Positions 34,301-45,003 of a stretch of 64,000 nucleotides of DNA are shown here, piece after piece. Origin of the DNA: Trogon surrucura (Eukaryota > Chordata > Aves > Trogoniformes > Trogonidae); the NCBI GenBank assembly GCA_020746105.1, contig CM036618.1, positions 9,370,501 through 9,434,500 of the forward strand, read 5' to 3'. A program made the position numbers and the translations under genes. The notes under the pieces are model-generated. The model was not told the DNA's origin, did not search any database, and saw only the letters and a list, made by a program, of their open reading frames with translations. Position 1 is the first letter of the stretch, and each line of letters starts with the position of its first letter.

Positions 34301-37300
34301 ATTGCTTTGTGTCAATGACATTGCAAAGTTTGTACTTCATATGACTAATAGTTAACGCTGATGTTAATAGTAGGAGACCGCTCTTGCAAAAACTGCTTTG
34401 AAGCAGTGCATCCTGCTGAATGCAGGCTTTAAAAGTAGAGTGTTTGGATGGCCAGCTGTCTGTCAAGGTTTTCCCTACATGCTGTAATAAACTAATTCTC
34501 TTTGGTGACAGGCCAGGGAGGTTAGGGTTGTGGTCTGCAGGTTGTTTACCTGGCTTGAGTTGCAGTGGGACAGTTTCTTTAAAAGAAGAACTTTTTCTAA
34601 GACTCAAGTGGTAGAAGAGGAGAAAGGTTCTTCAAATCCTTATGAAATTGAAAAAGGTGCCATATCTTTTTCTGGAGGGATTAGAGCTGTAGCTTTACAC
34701 AGTCTTCTTGTGATTTTATTTTTAGCTTCGGTCATGGCCCGCTGGTCTGATTTCACTTGAATGTCCCAGTCAGTAAACAGGATGCTTGCAAAATTTGGCA
34801 TCAGAGTGCAAACCGGAATTTTTTTCCAGTAGTTTTTACTTTCAACAGCTTGCCTGGACCACAGTCCAGGAATCTCCCTGTTATTTAGCTCTGGGGGAAA
34901 AAAATTACCCAGGAATGTCTGCTTTTATTTCAGAGCAGAGGATTGTTTCATATGGATTTAGCAGCAGTACAAAGCAGCTGCTTCACATAGCACACAGATG
35001 AAACCTAGTTACCTTTCCTTTTCAGCTTTGTTACAGGCTACTTTATAAACCAATCGCAAGGTATTTTGGAATGCACACCTACAATTATCAAAAAGCACCC
35101 ATAATTGTCACCCAAAATCATCAGTGGTGGAGAGATAGTAGGGGACTAATAGAAACCCAGCATGAACCCACTGAGTTTCAGGAATTATTTCAGGCTCCCA
35201 GTTGCTCTCTTTTACAGGGGCGAATGCGGAGCAGAAGCAGACAGTAACCCTGGTCCAGCATCTCTCAACCAGGTGCTCTGCTCTTGGGATAGTACAAAAG
35301 GTGCTCTCACTGTCACCTGGGAGTTTGTCACACCTGTGCACTTGCCAGTAAGCTGGCATTAAGTGTGTTTTGCACTACTGGAGTAGCGCAAAGCAGATTT
35401 AAGAGCCTGGTCAGTCAAAAGCTTCCACCTACAATGGAGAGGGCGGCACCTGGTGAATTTGGGACGCTGCTTTAGGAACCTCTGTCTGACAGAGGTGCGG
35501 TGTGGGATGAGGCTGCAGCACATACACTGCCTGAGCATCAGCCTCAGCCCTGCCTGAGAGAGGCTGGCTGCCTCTGGCAAGGTGCCCCGTTGGTGTATTT
35601 AATGTTCAGCGCCGTAATGATACACAGTCATTGCATCAATCATATATTTTATACCAATGACCTTAATAAACAACTGCTGTACATATTGTGTCTCCTGTAA
35701 ATACATTTCTGTAATTTCAGTGGAGACCTTCATACTTAAATGGTATAACATTTTTTACAGTTAATCAGTGAGCACAAGCAACCGATGCAGTAGTGTGTAC
35801 GTGTAATGAATACAAAGCTCAGTCTCACATGTGGAAAGAAAAAATCCCCACCCCTAAATTTAGTAATTCAAAACTCTTCAGATATAATAATCAAAATGCC
35901 AGTTCTGTTCCTACCTGCCAGATCTTCAAGTGCTTCCCTTGCTACATTTCCTCAGTATGTTGCATAGACATGACAGAAAATTGATTTAGGCAACCATTTA
36001 TCGATTTACTTTCTGGTATGAAAAATTGTGTATTAACCTGAACTGAACTGGTTCATCGGTCCCTTCCTTCTCGCTCTGACATTCCAGAGAGAGGAAAGCT
36101 CTGTCTTGGGAAAAGAGGTCCCTAATTTACCATGATACATCATTTATTTGTCATTTATTTTATCCTGATTTTCTACTGTGTTTGTGTGAATATGCTGACC
36201 AGTGTCAATTCTGATTATGGAGTGATGGGAATTCCAAAACACATAAGACTTAATTAGAGGCTGAATGATGGAAAGACTGTAGAGTAACTATAGACTAGGC
36301 ATGAGAGCAGCTACATGGAAGAATATTTTCTATGTTCTGAAACAGGACAAAGATCTTAACTGGAACATGCAATTCGCTACACATTAGGAGCTACAGCCAT
36401 AAGATATGATTCCTTAAGGAATTAGGCTTTATTAGTTTTAGCGGTCATAACATTAGTAACTAACATTACAGACAATTGTTCATTATTAAACTAGATTATT
36501 AGATAAAAAATAGTGAAATGGTGTTTCCTGGAAGATGTAAATTTTGTAGCCTGAGGTAGCTATTTGACAAAGTCACACATATGAATAAAAGTGGAGAAAA
36601 AGTTGAGTTAAATTGAGATTTTACCATATTTTTGAGATGACCCTTTAACTGAAAATAACATATAAGCAATTAACCTTTGGAGTGTGGAAGATTTAATTGA
36701 TGTGAAACCCATATAACATCAAATTTTTTGGTACTTTTTTGGCTGCTCTTTTTTCTCCTGACTACGATCAGCCTGTAATAGAGCTGTCTATGGTAGACTT
36801 TAATAGTTCTGAGAATAGTTCAGATCTTGGCCATTTTCAGATGACGCAAAGCAGCCAGGGAGGTGTGTTGAGAGACGCAAGGAAGGTTTTTGCTGACACA
36901 GGACATGTCTCAGTTGCTGTGGGTGGAATCACCAGCTCTAGGACACCTGGTAACCTCAATGGGAAGGCACACAGTGCAGCACCAGGTGGAGCACGTAGCT
37001 TTGCTGCTTTGGAGGCTGTAACCTAAAAGATCTTTCAGGCTATTTTAAATGTACATCTGGTGCCCTTTCAGTAGACCTTGGGTTTAGGGGAGAGAAAAAT
37101 ACCCAAGTTATTTTTGCCCATTTTTCTCCTTAGCTGTGCAGATCGTAGGCAACTGCGTCACGCTCAAACCCACCACCTTAGTCTTCAGTGCTGTGCTGGT
37201 AGGTGTCCAAGAAAGAATTTCCTCTCTGTGGTTCCTCCTGAAGAATAATGAGTTTCACAGATATGAAACCATAATGGATGAGTCTTTCTGTTTCATCACT

Positions 37301-37350
37301 ACGGGTGCTTAAAATAAATCAGTCTCTAAAAGGTAGAGGAAAACAAAAGC
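31337..37350. other. Long unique stretch, no established gene
   Basis: No gene is established. A 95-codon plus-strand frame at 36739-37026 begins at a non-ATG codon and has an unusually mixed composition. A consensus octamer ATTTGCAT lies near 31738-31745. A 19-bp AT palindrome lies at 33077-33095 and a 14-bp palindrome at 36409-36422. None has supporting context. Confidence 0.5.
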
Positions 37351-37407
37351 TCGATTCTCATCTGATGTAAATTGACGCAACCTCATGGAAGTAAATGGAG
37401 CTCTGCC
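37351..37407. repeat. Diffuse ancient repeat fragment
   Basis: 'gattctcatctgatgtaaat' followed by 'tgacgcaacctcatggaagt' and 'aaatggagctctgcc' resembles the reptile/bird repeat with 'gtgtaaat' and 'gaagtcaatggag' blocks also seen at 17987-18072. The family is not named. Confidence 0.35.
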
Positions 37408-37763
37408 AAGCTCTGCAAAAGGACAATATTGTCTAAGCTCTATGCATATTCCAATCTGCTTGCAAAAGTACAAAGAAAGAGAAAAAGAACATTTACATGT
37501 CCTTCAAGAGAAGCGGTATTTAAAAATATGAAAGGACCCTTATGAAACCAGGGGAATTGTAAATTCAGGTTAGCTGATAACCACAAAATGTTAATTTCCT
37601 TAAAGTATTAGGGATTTCTTACTATAACTATTATCCCCTACATGGCACATAATATAATTACGTATATTACAGTAATTATTATTAGCTATTGTGCAGTACA
37701 TGGTATTATAATAACTTCCAAGAGGAAAAGTCTTGAAAGCAATGGATCTGGCATTGAGCTGGC
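37408..37763. other. Unique sequence, no gene seen
   Basis: AT-rich sequence without a recognisable feature. Confidence 0.5.
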
Positions 37764-37840
37764 ATAACTGGCCCAAGAACACAGAGCAGATCGTTGACAG
37801 AGCTGGGAGTCGGAGAGTATCCCATGGCTGCTGGGCTAGT
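37764..37840 (+). mobile_element. MIR-like SINE fragment
   Basis: 'aactggcccaagaacacaga' then 'gcagatcgttgacagagctg' and 'ggagtcgg' follow the MIR segment gacttgcccaaggtcacacagc...agtggcagagctgggat. It is a short but clear relic. Confidence 0.55.
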
Positions 37841-38717
37841 GAGGCTTCATGCAGAAGTTACTATAATAGTAACAAATAGTGGTGGGATGTGTGCCTTCGG
37901 CTCTGTAAGAAGATTATTTTCCCTGGAAAGGTGAACATCACCTTTAGTACAGCAACTTTTTCAGGAGGCGAACGTATCTAATTAAGTTAAGTGATTGTCA
38001 AGTGTATTTTAAGTTTAACAAAGCTCACATCATATTTTATTTCCCTTTTACATTCTGTACAGTAATTGTGTAAAGTGCATGATTTACTGTGGCAGCATTA
38101 TTCAAACTTAATTACAGTGTTAAGAAGCAACCATAACTTGAAAGAAAATAGCTACACTGCTGTGGGGATCCACATGGCAGCTCTGTTTGCAAAAAGACAT
38201 TTTTCTTTTGTAAAGAAAATAAATTGTGTAGAAAACTTTTTTGGCTCCTGAAATCATATTTAAGATAAACTTTCTGTAGGCTTATTAAAGGATTGAAACA
38301 GCTACTTTGTCAAGGGATTTTAGATCCTTCTTTCTTTATATCCATCTTGTGATTCATCCCTATATATACACCAGATGTTGTCCGGTCCTTAGGGGTATAT
38401 TCTCTTATATGTGGGGCTGAATCCTAAGAAGGAAATAAAAGGATTTAAAATATTATTATATAGCAATAGCAAGATGTCTCTGGTGGATCAATATGTCTGT
38501 TACCTAGAATACATAGTAGAAACCATTCATCCAAAGTACCACTTTTATACCGGTGAGAGAGGTAACCAAGGAGTTTTTACCTACACTTTTTTTCTCTTAA
38601 TAAACGAATCAGCTGTTTATATATGGCATTTTAGCACTCTTCCTTAGTAAATGATCTCTCCCTACTAAACAATAGATCCTAGACTCTTACTTGTATTTTA
38701 TAGGGTAGATATTAAAG
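37841..38717. other. Unique sequence, no gene seen
   Basis: AT-rich sequence without a recognisable gene or repeat. Confidence 0.5.
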
Positions 38718-38989
38718 GGAAGATCAAATGACAGGACAAAGGGCAACAGGTACAAGATAGAGCATAGGAGGTTCCACAAAAACATTAGGAAGACCTTTTT
38801 CACTGTGAGGGTGACAGAGCCCGGGCACAGGTTGCCCAGAGAGGTTGTGGAGTCTCCTTCTCTAGAGACATTCAAAACCTGCCTGGATGCGTTCCTGTGT
38901 GACCTACTACAGGTGATCCTGCTCTGGCAGGGGGGTTGGACTAGATGACCTTTTGAGGTCTCTTCCAACCCCTGACATTCTGTGATTCT
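38718..38989 (+). mobile_element. CR1 LINE, 5'-truncated
   Basis: About 270 bp from the ORF2 C-terminus through the 3' end: 'gacaggacaaagggcaacag', 'cataggaggttccacaaaaa', 'gagggtgacagagcccgggc', then 'ggttggactagatgacct' and 'gaggtctcttccaaccc'. It finishes at an octamer-like ATTCTGTG with a single clear copy. It belongs to the same subfamily as the copies at 15.0, 43.3 and 57.7 kb. Confidence 0.92.
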
Positions 38990-40701
38990 TGTTCTAGAAC
39001 CAAGACTCAATTTTCAGTCTTTAACATCTTTGGTGCTAATGAAGCGTCAGCAAATGCTGAATTTTTGTAGAAGTTCTCTGTGATTTATTTTCCAGGTATA
39101 TAGATCAATGCAGTGAAATGCCGATGGCTGAGATAAAGTGTAAGCTGCAGAGCCATCTACAGTTTACAGGCTGGACCTTTGTAGCACCTTTCAGATTGTC
39201 ATCTGCAGGTGTCATATTTATGAAATCATTAATGACACAGAGGTGTAGATAACTTCCTAAACGAGGCCTGGGATGATAATTAGTAAAAATGAGATCTTTG
39301 GAGCAGGATACAGTTACTAATGCTTCCTCTTTGTTTCATTTTGCTCTGAACTAGGGTGCCGGAAAATTATTCGGGCGTGAATGTTCCTTTTGTCCCTTAT
39401 GGTATTAGATGAGGGTAGGAAATGCATTCAGCTGAGCTCAAACTCAGAACAGTGTGCTTTAAATTGGATTTAAGAAAATGTGAGATGGTAGATCTTAAAT
39501 TAATGTATCTAATATTAATACATTCATATGTTTTCTCATTCCAGGATCAGGGCTCACTTTTGAGCTGTCCCTATTCCATCCGATAAGGGATTGCTTTCTG
39601 CTTTGGGCTCTGCTTGTAAGTTATAATTACCTTCTTTGGAGAATGATGACAATATGGAAATTCATCAAACTCCAGTTTAGGTCAGAGTTGTATATCTGCA
39701 AAAAGGCTTAAAACTCACTTTTTGGGTTGGGCTATGTTCAGCTCCCATATTTTTCTACCCGCCTGTTTCTGTGAACAGACAAAAAATCTATACTAGTGCA
39801 CATACAGTACATTACATGTACTTTCTTGATATAATTAGTTGAGTCTCTTTTGGCTCGAGAGAACTTTTTCCCTTGAACAAAATTGATTTTTTAAGTTATC
39901 TGATTTCTATTTAATAGTGTATTCAAATCTCTTCCTCCAGAATCCATAGACCATCTTGCCTGACCTACGTCAACAATGAATTTCTCAGAATACATTAATC
40001 AAGTACAGTTTCCTTGAATTTTGTGTGGTTTTTTCCCTTCATTTCAAGAACGAATGACATTTGGTCTATTTTTCCATTCAGCTGAAAGTCGAGTTCTCAG
40101 TTTCTCTAAGCTTAAAAGCTGAAAGTGCAGCATAATAGATTTATATAGGAGTAGTTCAATATGCATACACTGATGTGTATCTTTCATGTGTGTGTGGCAT
40201 CACACCTGTGGTCTAATTATGGTGGTAAGACAAATGTTAAAATAAAACCCGTAGGTGTTTTCTTGCAGAATTTAATTTGTACACTTGACAAAGACACTTA
40301 TATTCCAAAATCCACGAGGGAGTGTCCACTGCCAGGATTCAGCAACCACAGGTTCCTGATGACTCTTCAAAATATTTCATTTAAAATAAAGGTTAATGCT
40401 TTTTTTTTTTAACCCCAAGATAATACTTACTTTCCCCCACCAGTGCTCATGTGAAATGTATAGAACTCAAATCCTCAGCTGCTGCTGCCTGGAACTGTGG
40501 CACTCTGTTCAGAGGAGCTGGGTGTGTATGCATCATCTGAAAACCAGTCTCTGCAGTGTAGACAGTGATGACAACTGCCACACAAAAGCTGAAGAAGGAT
40601 TTCCATGCCAGACCTCAGTTTCTGATGATTTTTTCCCATGATGTTCCCAAAATGTGGTTGGGATTCCAGTCACTTAACTTCAGCTGTCCAAGACCTAGAA
40701 A
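38990..40701. other. Unique sequence, possible regulatory cluster
   Basis: No gene is seen. At 39205-39285 there is a CAGGTG E-box, a 10-bp palindrome TCATTAATGA (39226-39235) and ATAATTAG (39276-39283), which are homeodomain-like sites. This is suggestive only. A T-run lies near 40400-40411. Confidence 0.4.
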
Positions 40702-40750
40702 TTAAGTTGGTTGCTTAGTTTACTGGTTAAGTTGGTTGTTAGTTTACTGT
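40702..40750. repeat. 25-bp tandem duplication
   Basis: The unit 'ttaagttggttgcttagttt' + 'actgg' at 40702-40726 is followed directly by a second copy at 40727-40750, which lacks one C and differs at the last base. It is a simple local duplication. Confidence 0.9.
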
Positions 40751-41129
40751 TGGAGTCACTGAGAAGAGACAGGGACTTTCAGAGAGTGGAGGACAAGTAG
40801 GCATTTGACAGGAGTGAGATGAGTGGCTTTCTGGCATTGCCAGTACTTCTACGTTGGCTATTGAGGAGCCCAGAGAAGCAGTCTCCAAATCTTTAGTCAA
40901 ATTAAGTGAAATGAATCCCATTCTTTGTATGACTCTCATTCATCTTCTGGCATTTACAGTTAAAATATTTGCATGTAAAAAGCATTTTCATGCAAAGAGG
41001 AGTCAATTAGGATTAAAAATCCATTTGTTGTCCTCACAAAATAAAGCTCTTTAGCCTAGTAGTTTTTTCCCTATATGCTCAAGACCCTATTCCTCTGATC
41101 CCAACAGGTTATTTGGTCCAGCAGTCTAC
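40751..41129. other. Unique sequence, no gene seen
   Basis: No supported feature. The left edge of the LTR that follows may lie within the last few tens of bases. Confidence 0.45.
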
Positions 41130-41668
41130 TGAGTTTAGTTGGCATAGAGTTGAATTTCTTCACAGTAACTTTTAAAGTGCTGTGCTTTGAATTTGTGATG
41201 AAAAGAGTGTTGATAAAGTGGGTGTGTTTCAGTAATTGCTGAGCAGTGCTTACCCAGAGTGAGGGCCTTTTCTGCTTCTCACACCATCCCACAAGTGAGG
41301 AAGCTGGGGGTGCAGAAGAGGCAAGGAAGTGACACAGCTGGGACAGCTCATCCCAGCTGAGCCAAGGGATATTCCAGGGATACTGCTCAGCAGCAAAACC
41401 GGTGTGGGTTGAGGTTGGCTAGAGCTGCCGTTTTTCAGGGACTGACTGGTCATCAGTTGTTTTGTGGTGAGCAATTTCTCTTTTTTTTGCCTCACTTGCT
41501 TTTCTTGAGTTTGTTTACATTTTTGTTGTGGGTGGTGTTGATTACTGAACTGTCTTTATCTCAACCCATGAGATTTCTACCTTTCTGAGTTTCTTCTTCA
41601 TCCCACTGCGGGGCAGTGAGTGAGCAGCTCTGTGGGACTTAACTGACTGGGGTGGTTAAACAATGACA
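41130..41668 (+). mobile_element. ERV LTR (ERVL-like), diverged
   Basis: The order of blocks matches an LTR I recall from many bird genomes: 'taattgctgagcagtgctta', then 'ccttttctgcttctcacacc', 'aagggatattccagggatac', 'gactgactggtcatcagttg', 'gtctttatctcaacccatga', 'ttcttcatcccactgcgggg', 'gtgagtgagcagctctgtgg' and a terminal 'ggttaaacaatgaca'. The 3' end at 41668 is firm. The 5' edge is uncertain and I found no convincing target duplication. It is more diverged than the LTR at 25.4 kb. No internal retroviral genes adjoin it, so it is a solo or truncated LTR. Confidence 0.72.
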
Positions 41669-41680
41669 AACAGCAAACCC

Positions 41681-41915
41681 TCATAGAATTGTAGAATGTG
41701 TTGGGCTGGAAGAGACCTTTAAAGGTCATTTAGATAAACACCCTTGCAGGGAGCAAGGACATCTTTAACTAGACCAGGTTGCTCAAAGCCTAGTCAAGCC
41801 TGGCCTTGAATGCCTCCAGGGATGGGGCCTTCACCATCTCTCTGGGCAACCTGTGCCAGTATTTCAGCATCCTCATAGTGAAGAACTTCTTTCTTATATC
41901 TAATCTACCCTGCTC
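41681..41915 (-). mobile_element. CR1 LINE 3' fragment
   Basis: The plus strand starts 'tcatagaattgtagaatgtg' then 'ttgggctggaagagaccttt'. The minus strand gives the ORF2 C-terminus RLDIRKKFFTMRMLKYWHR, LPREMVKAPSLEAFKARLD. It starts 12 bp after the LTR end. Confidence 0.88.
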
Positions 41916-43300
41916 ATCTCCTTCTTCCTGGTATTCTTCTGATGGATCAAGACATTCCAGACTTGGAGTCTTACTGATGCATTTCAAACCCAAACATCTG
42001 AAAGTATGAGAAGCCATTAGCCCTTAGGCACACCTTTATATAAGTCTCCACACAAGTATTCCAAATTTCAGGAACACTGAGTAACTGTTAACTGTGATGA
42101 ATGGGATGTTGTGTGGTTGTCCAAGCTGTATTGGCTTCATAATGGTACATACCAGCTGGTCTCCACTGAAGAGGCAATCCCAGGAGAGGTTGAAAACAGC
42201 TTTCCATTAGCTACTGGCACATTCTTCAGAGAGGTTTAGAGGCAAGTAACTACTTAACTGACTGAGAGGTGCAGAGGGGGAAATTGTTTAAGCTTCTTCA
42301 CACAAAGAGATTGCAGTGCCTCCTCTTTTCACCCTTGAAGAGCAGAGAAGGCATCGAACTCCCTGCACCCACAATGTACTCCTGTAAAGGGGGATGTAGA
42401 AAATGCCCTAGATAATCTGCAGACGAAATCTAAAGGCAAATGAAACTGACAACATAATTCACTTAATATGCAAGGTAATTTGGCGAATGTTGAATTCATT
42501 TGAATAGATATGACGCAGTGTAGACACCTGCTGCAACTGCACCTTGCATCCTTGTTACATGAGTGATTTCTCCCAGTGAGAGCCAAGAACATGCTTCAAA
42601 ACCCTCTGCTTTGAAGTAGCATTGATATGAGGCTCCAATATGCAAGTGTTGCTTGTTGAGGAAGAATCTTAACACGTTTTAAATGCTTTGATGAGTAAAA
42701 GAGAAGCTTATAGTGTTGTTGTCATCTGCAGGGCCGACATTTACATTCAAGGCAGTAGGATTCTTTTGCTTGTCATTGGGTGCACGTGCAGGATTCAGGA
42801 TTATCTTGGTTTACATTTGACTTCTTTGTGTCAGACCAGGTTATCAAACTGGTTTCTCTTTCTTCTTCCTTTTTATATATTTAGCATTACGTGGCATTGG
42901 AAAGGGCATAACTTGGAGATCCGTTTGTGTTACTTCTATATAATTTGTTCTTTTTCAGGTGGAGTTATGGCACTCCTGTTTTACAGGTGTTTGGAGGAGA
43001 CAATCTGGCCGCTTGAAAGCATCTAAAATCTATGAGTTAAGGTAGTGCAGTCATTTAGTGGAGAAGAGTATTATGTGGCACATACCTCCTCTTCATGAAT
43101 CTTCAAGAAAAGGAGAGTGAACTGAAAAGCAGGATGTTCCAGATATAATTGGTTAACTTTTCTTGGAAATTATACTGAAAAAAACATTTCCAATTTTTAG
43201 AGTTGAAGTTAGAGAATCTGAAAAAAGTCGTCATCAGTGGAGACTCTCTCTGTAAAAGGAAGATTTCACGTACATAGTACCGTCAATCAAGTTTTGCTGC
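41916..43300. other. Unique sequence, no gene seen
   Basis: No gene is supported. A 112-codon plus-strand frame at 42688-43026 is hydrophobic but matches nothing I know. Confidence 0.5.
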
Positions 43301-43845
43301 CAGAATCACAGAATCACAGAGTGCCAGGGGTTGCAAGGGACCTCAAAAGATCATCTAGTCCAACCCCCCTGCCAGAGCAGGATCACCTACAGTAGGTCAC
43401 ACAGGAACACGTCCAGGCAGGTTTTGAATGTCTCCAGAGAAGGAGACTCCACAACCTCCCTGGGCAGCCTGTGCCAGGGCTCTGGCACCCTCATGGTGAA
43501 AAAGCTTTTTCTAATATTTTTGTGGAACCTCCTATGTTCCAACTTGTACCCATTGCCCCCTGTCCTGTCATTGGACATCACTGAAAAGAACCTGGCACAG
43601 TCCTCCTGACACTCCCCCTTGACATATTTATAAACATGAATGAGGTCACCCCTCAGCCTTCTCTTCTCCAAGCTGAAGAGACCCAGCTCCTTCAGCCTTT
43701 CCTCATCAGGGGATGTTCCACTCCCTCCATCATCTTTGTGGCTCTGCACTGGCCTCTCTCAAGTAGTTCCCTGTCCCTCTTGAGCTGAGTGGCCCAGAAC
43801 TGGACACAACGTTCCACATGTGGCCTCACCAGAACGGTCTGTTTG
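43301..43845 (-). mobile_element. CR1 LINE, 5'-truncated
   Basis: The plus strand begins 'cagaatcacagaatcacaga' (tail octamers) followed by the CR1 3' end. Homology continues leftward in the element to the VQFW region near 43790-43800 ('gtggcccagaactggacaca') and stops near 43845. It is about 545 bp, same subfamily as the 57.7 kb copy. Confidence 0.94.
43387..43749 (-). pseudogene. CR1 ORF2 C-terminus
   Basis: A minus-strand frame of about 120 codons carries [71 protein letters not shown] and ends at FLCDLL plus a stop. The frame is open through the region where the 22.7 kb copy has its 5-nt loss. Upstream of residue ~12 of this frame the homologous segment shifts to another frame ('ccactccctccatcatcttt' region), so the copy is inactive. 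The catalytic core is absent. Confidence 0.9.
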
Positions 43846-43951
43846 TATTTAGATTCTTCAAAAAGTCTTTTTCAAAAGGCTACTGCATGAAGTTTTTCAA
43901 GAACTCAATGCTTGCTGTGTGTCCAGAACTCTGATATCCCAAGCACCGATA
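43846..43951. other. Short spacer between divergent CR1 copies
   Basis: About 100 bp of non-CR1 sequence separates the truncated 5' ends of two CR1 copies in opposite orientation. Confidence 0.5.
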
Positions 43952-44678
43952 TAGGCTGGCAGTGACTGGCTTAAGAGCAGCCCTGAAGAAAAGGACTTGG
44001 GGGTACTGGTAGATGAGAAGCTCAACATGAGCCATCAGTGTGCACTTGCAGCCCAGAAAGCCAATTGTGTCCTGGGCTGCATCAAGACGTGCGTGGCCAG
44101 CAGGTCAAGGGAGGTGATTCTCCCCTTCTACTCCACACTTGTGAGAACCCACCTGGAGTACTGTGTCCAGTTCTGGAGCCCACAGCACAAGAAAGATATG
44201 GATGTGCTGGAGCGTGTCCAGAGAAGGGCCACGAGGATGATCAGAGGGCTGGAGCACCTCTCCTATGAAGACAGACTGAGAGAGTTGAGATTGTTCAGTC
44301 TGCAGAAAGGAAGGATCTGAGGAGACATTATTGTGGCCTTCCAGTATCTTAGGGGGGCTACAAGAAAGCTGATGAGGGGCTTTTTAGGATGTCGAGTAGT
44401 GATAGGACTAGGGGAAATGGATTAAAGCTAGAGATGGATCAGTTCAGATTGGATGTTGAGAAGAAGTTCTTCACCATGAAGGTGATGAGACACTGGAGCA
44501 GGTTGCCCAGAGGGGTGGTGGAAGCCCCATCTCTGAAAGTTTTTAAGGCCAGGCTGGATGGGGCTCTGAGCAGCCTGATCTAGTGGGGGATATATCTGCC
44601 CATGACAGGGGGGTTGGAACTAGATGATCTTTAAGGTCGCTTCCAACCCTGACAATTCTATGATTCTATGATTCTATA
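43952..44678 (+). mobile_element. CR1 LINE, 5'-truncated, second subfamily
   Basis: About 725 bp beginning near 'ggctggcagtgactggctta' and ending with octamer copies (ATTCTATG, last one degenerate) at about 44678. It differs from the neighbour at 43.3 kb in subfamily: it reads EAPSLKVFKARLDGALSSL, where the neighbour reads [20 protein letters not shown]. Confidence 0.94.
43997..44583 (+). pseudogene. CR1 ORF2 C-terminal part, interrupted
   Basis: The first frame (43997-44320) carries [56 protein letters not shown] and [19 protein letters not shown], ending after QKGRI at a stop. The second (44389-44583) carries [37 protein letters not shown] and ends at ALSSLI plus a stop. The two are separated by an interrupted segment near 44318-44390. 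The reverse-transcriptase active site lies upstream of the truncation and is missing. Confidence 0.92.
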
Positions 44679-44823
44679 TCTAAATCAATGTAAAAAAAAT
44701 AATTCTAATATAGTTGTCTGAGGTAGTTAGAGTGAAGACACCTGTCTCACATCATTGACTATATAATAGAAGGGTAGAAAATCAGCCTAACTTGAGTTTG
44801 CCTAACTTCAGATATTTAAAATA

Positions 44824-45003
44824 TAGAATCGTAGAATCATAGAATCGTAGAATCGTTAAGGTTAGAAAAAACCTTTAAAATCATTGAGTCCGGTCATTAA
44901 CCTAGCACTGCCAGGTCCACTACTAAACCATGTCCCTAAACACCATATCTGCAAGTCTTTTAAATACTTCCAGGGATGGTGACTCAACCACTTCCCTGGG
45001 CAT
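44824..45003 (-). mobile_element. CR1 LINE 3' fragment, third subfamily
   Basis: The plus strand opens with degenerate octamers ('tagaatcgtagaatcataga'), then 'gttagaaaaaacctttaaaa', 'tcattgagtccggtcattaa', 'cctagcactgccaggtccac' and 'ccagggatggtgactcaacc'. This is a CR1 3' end of yet another type, cut off after 'acttccctgggca'. Confidence 0.85.
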
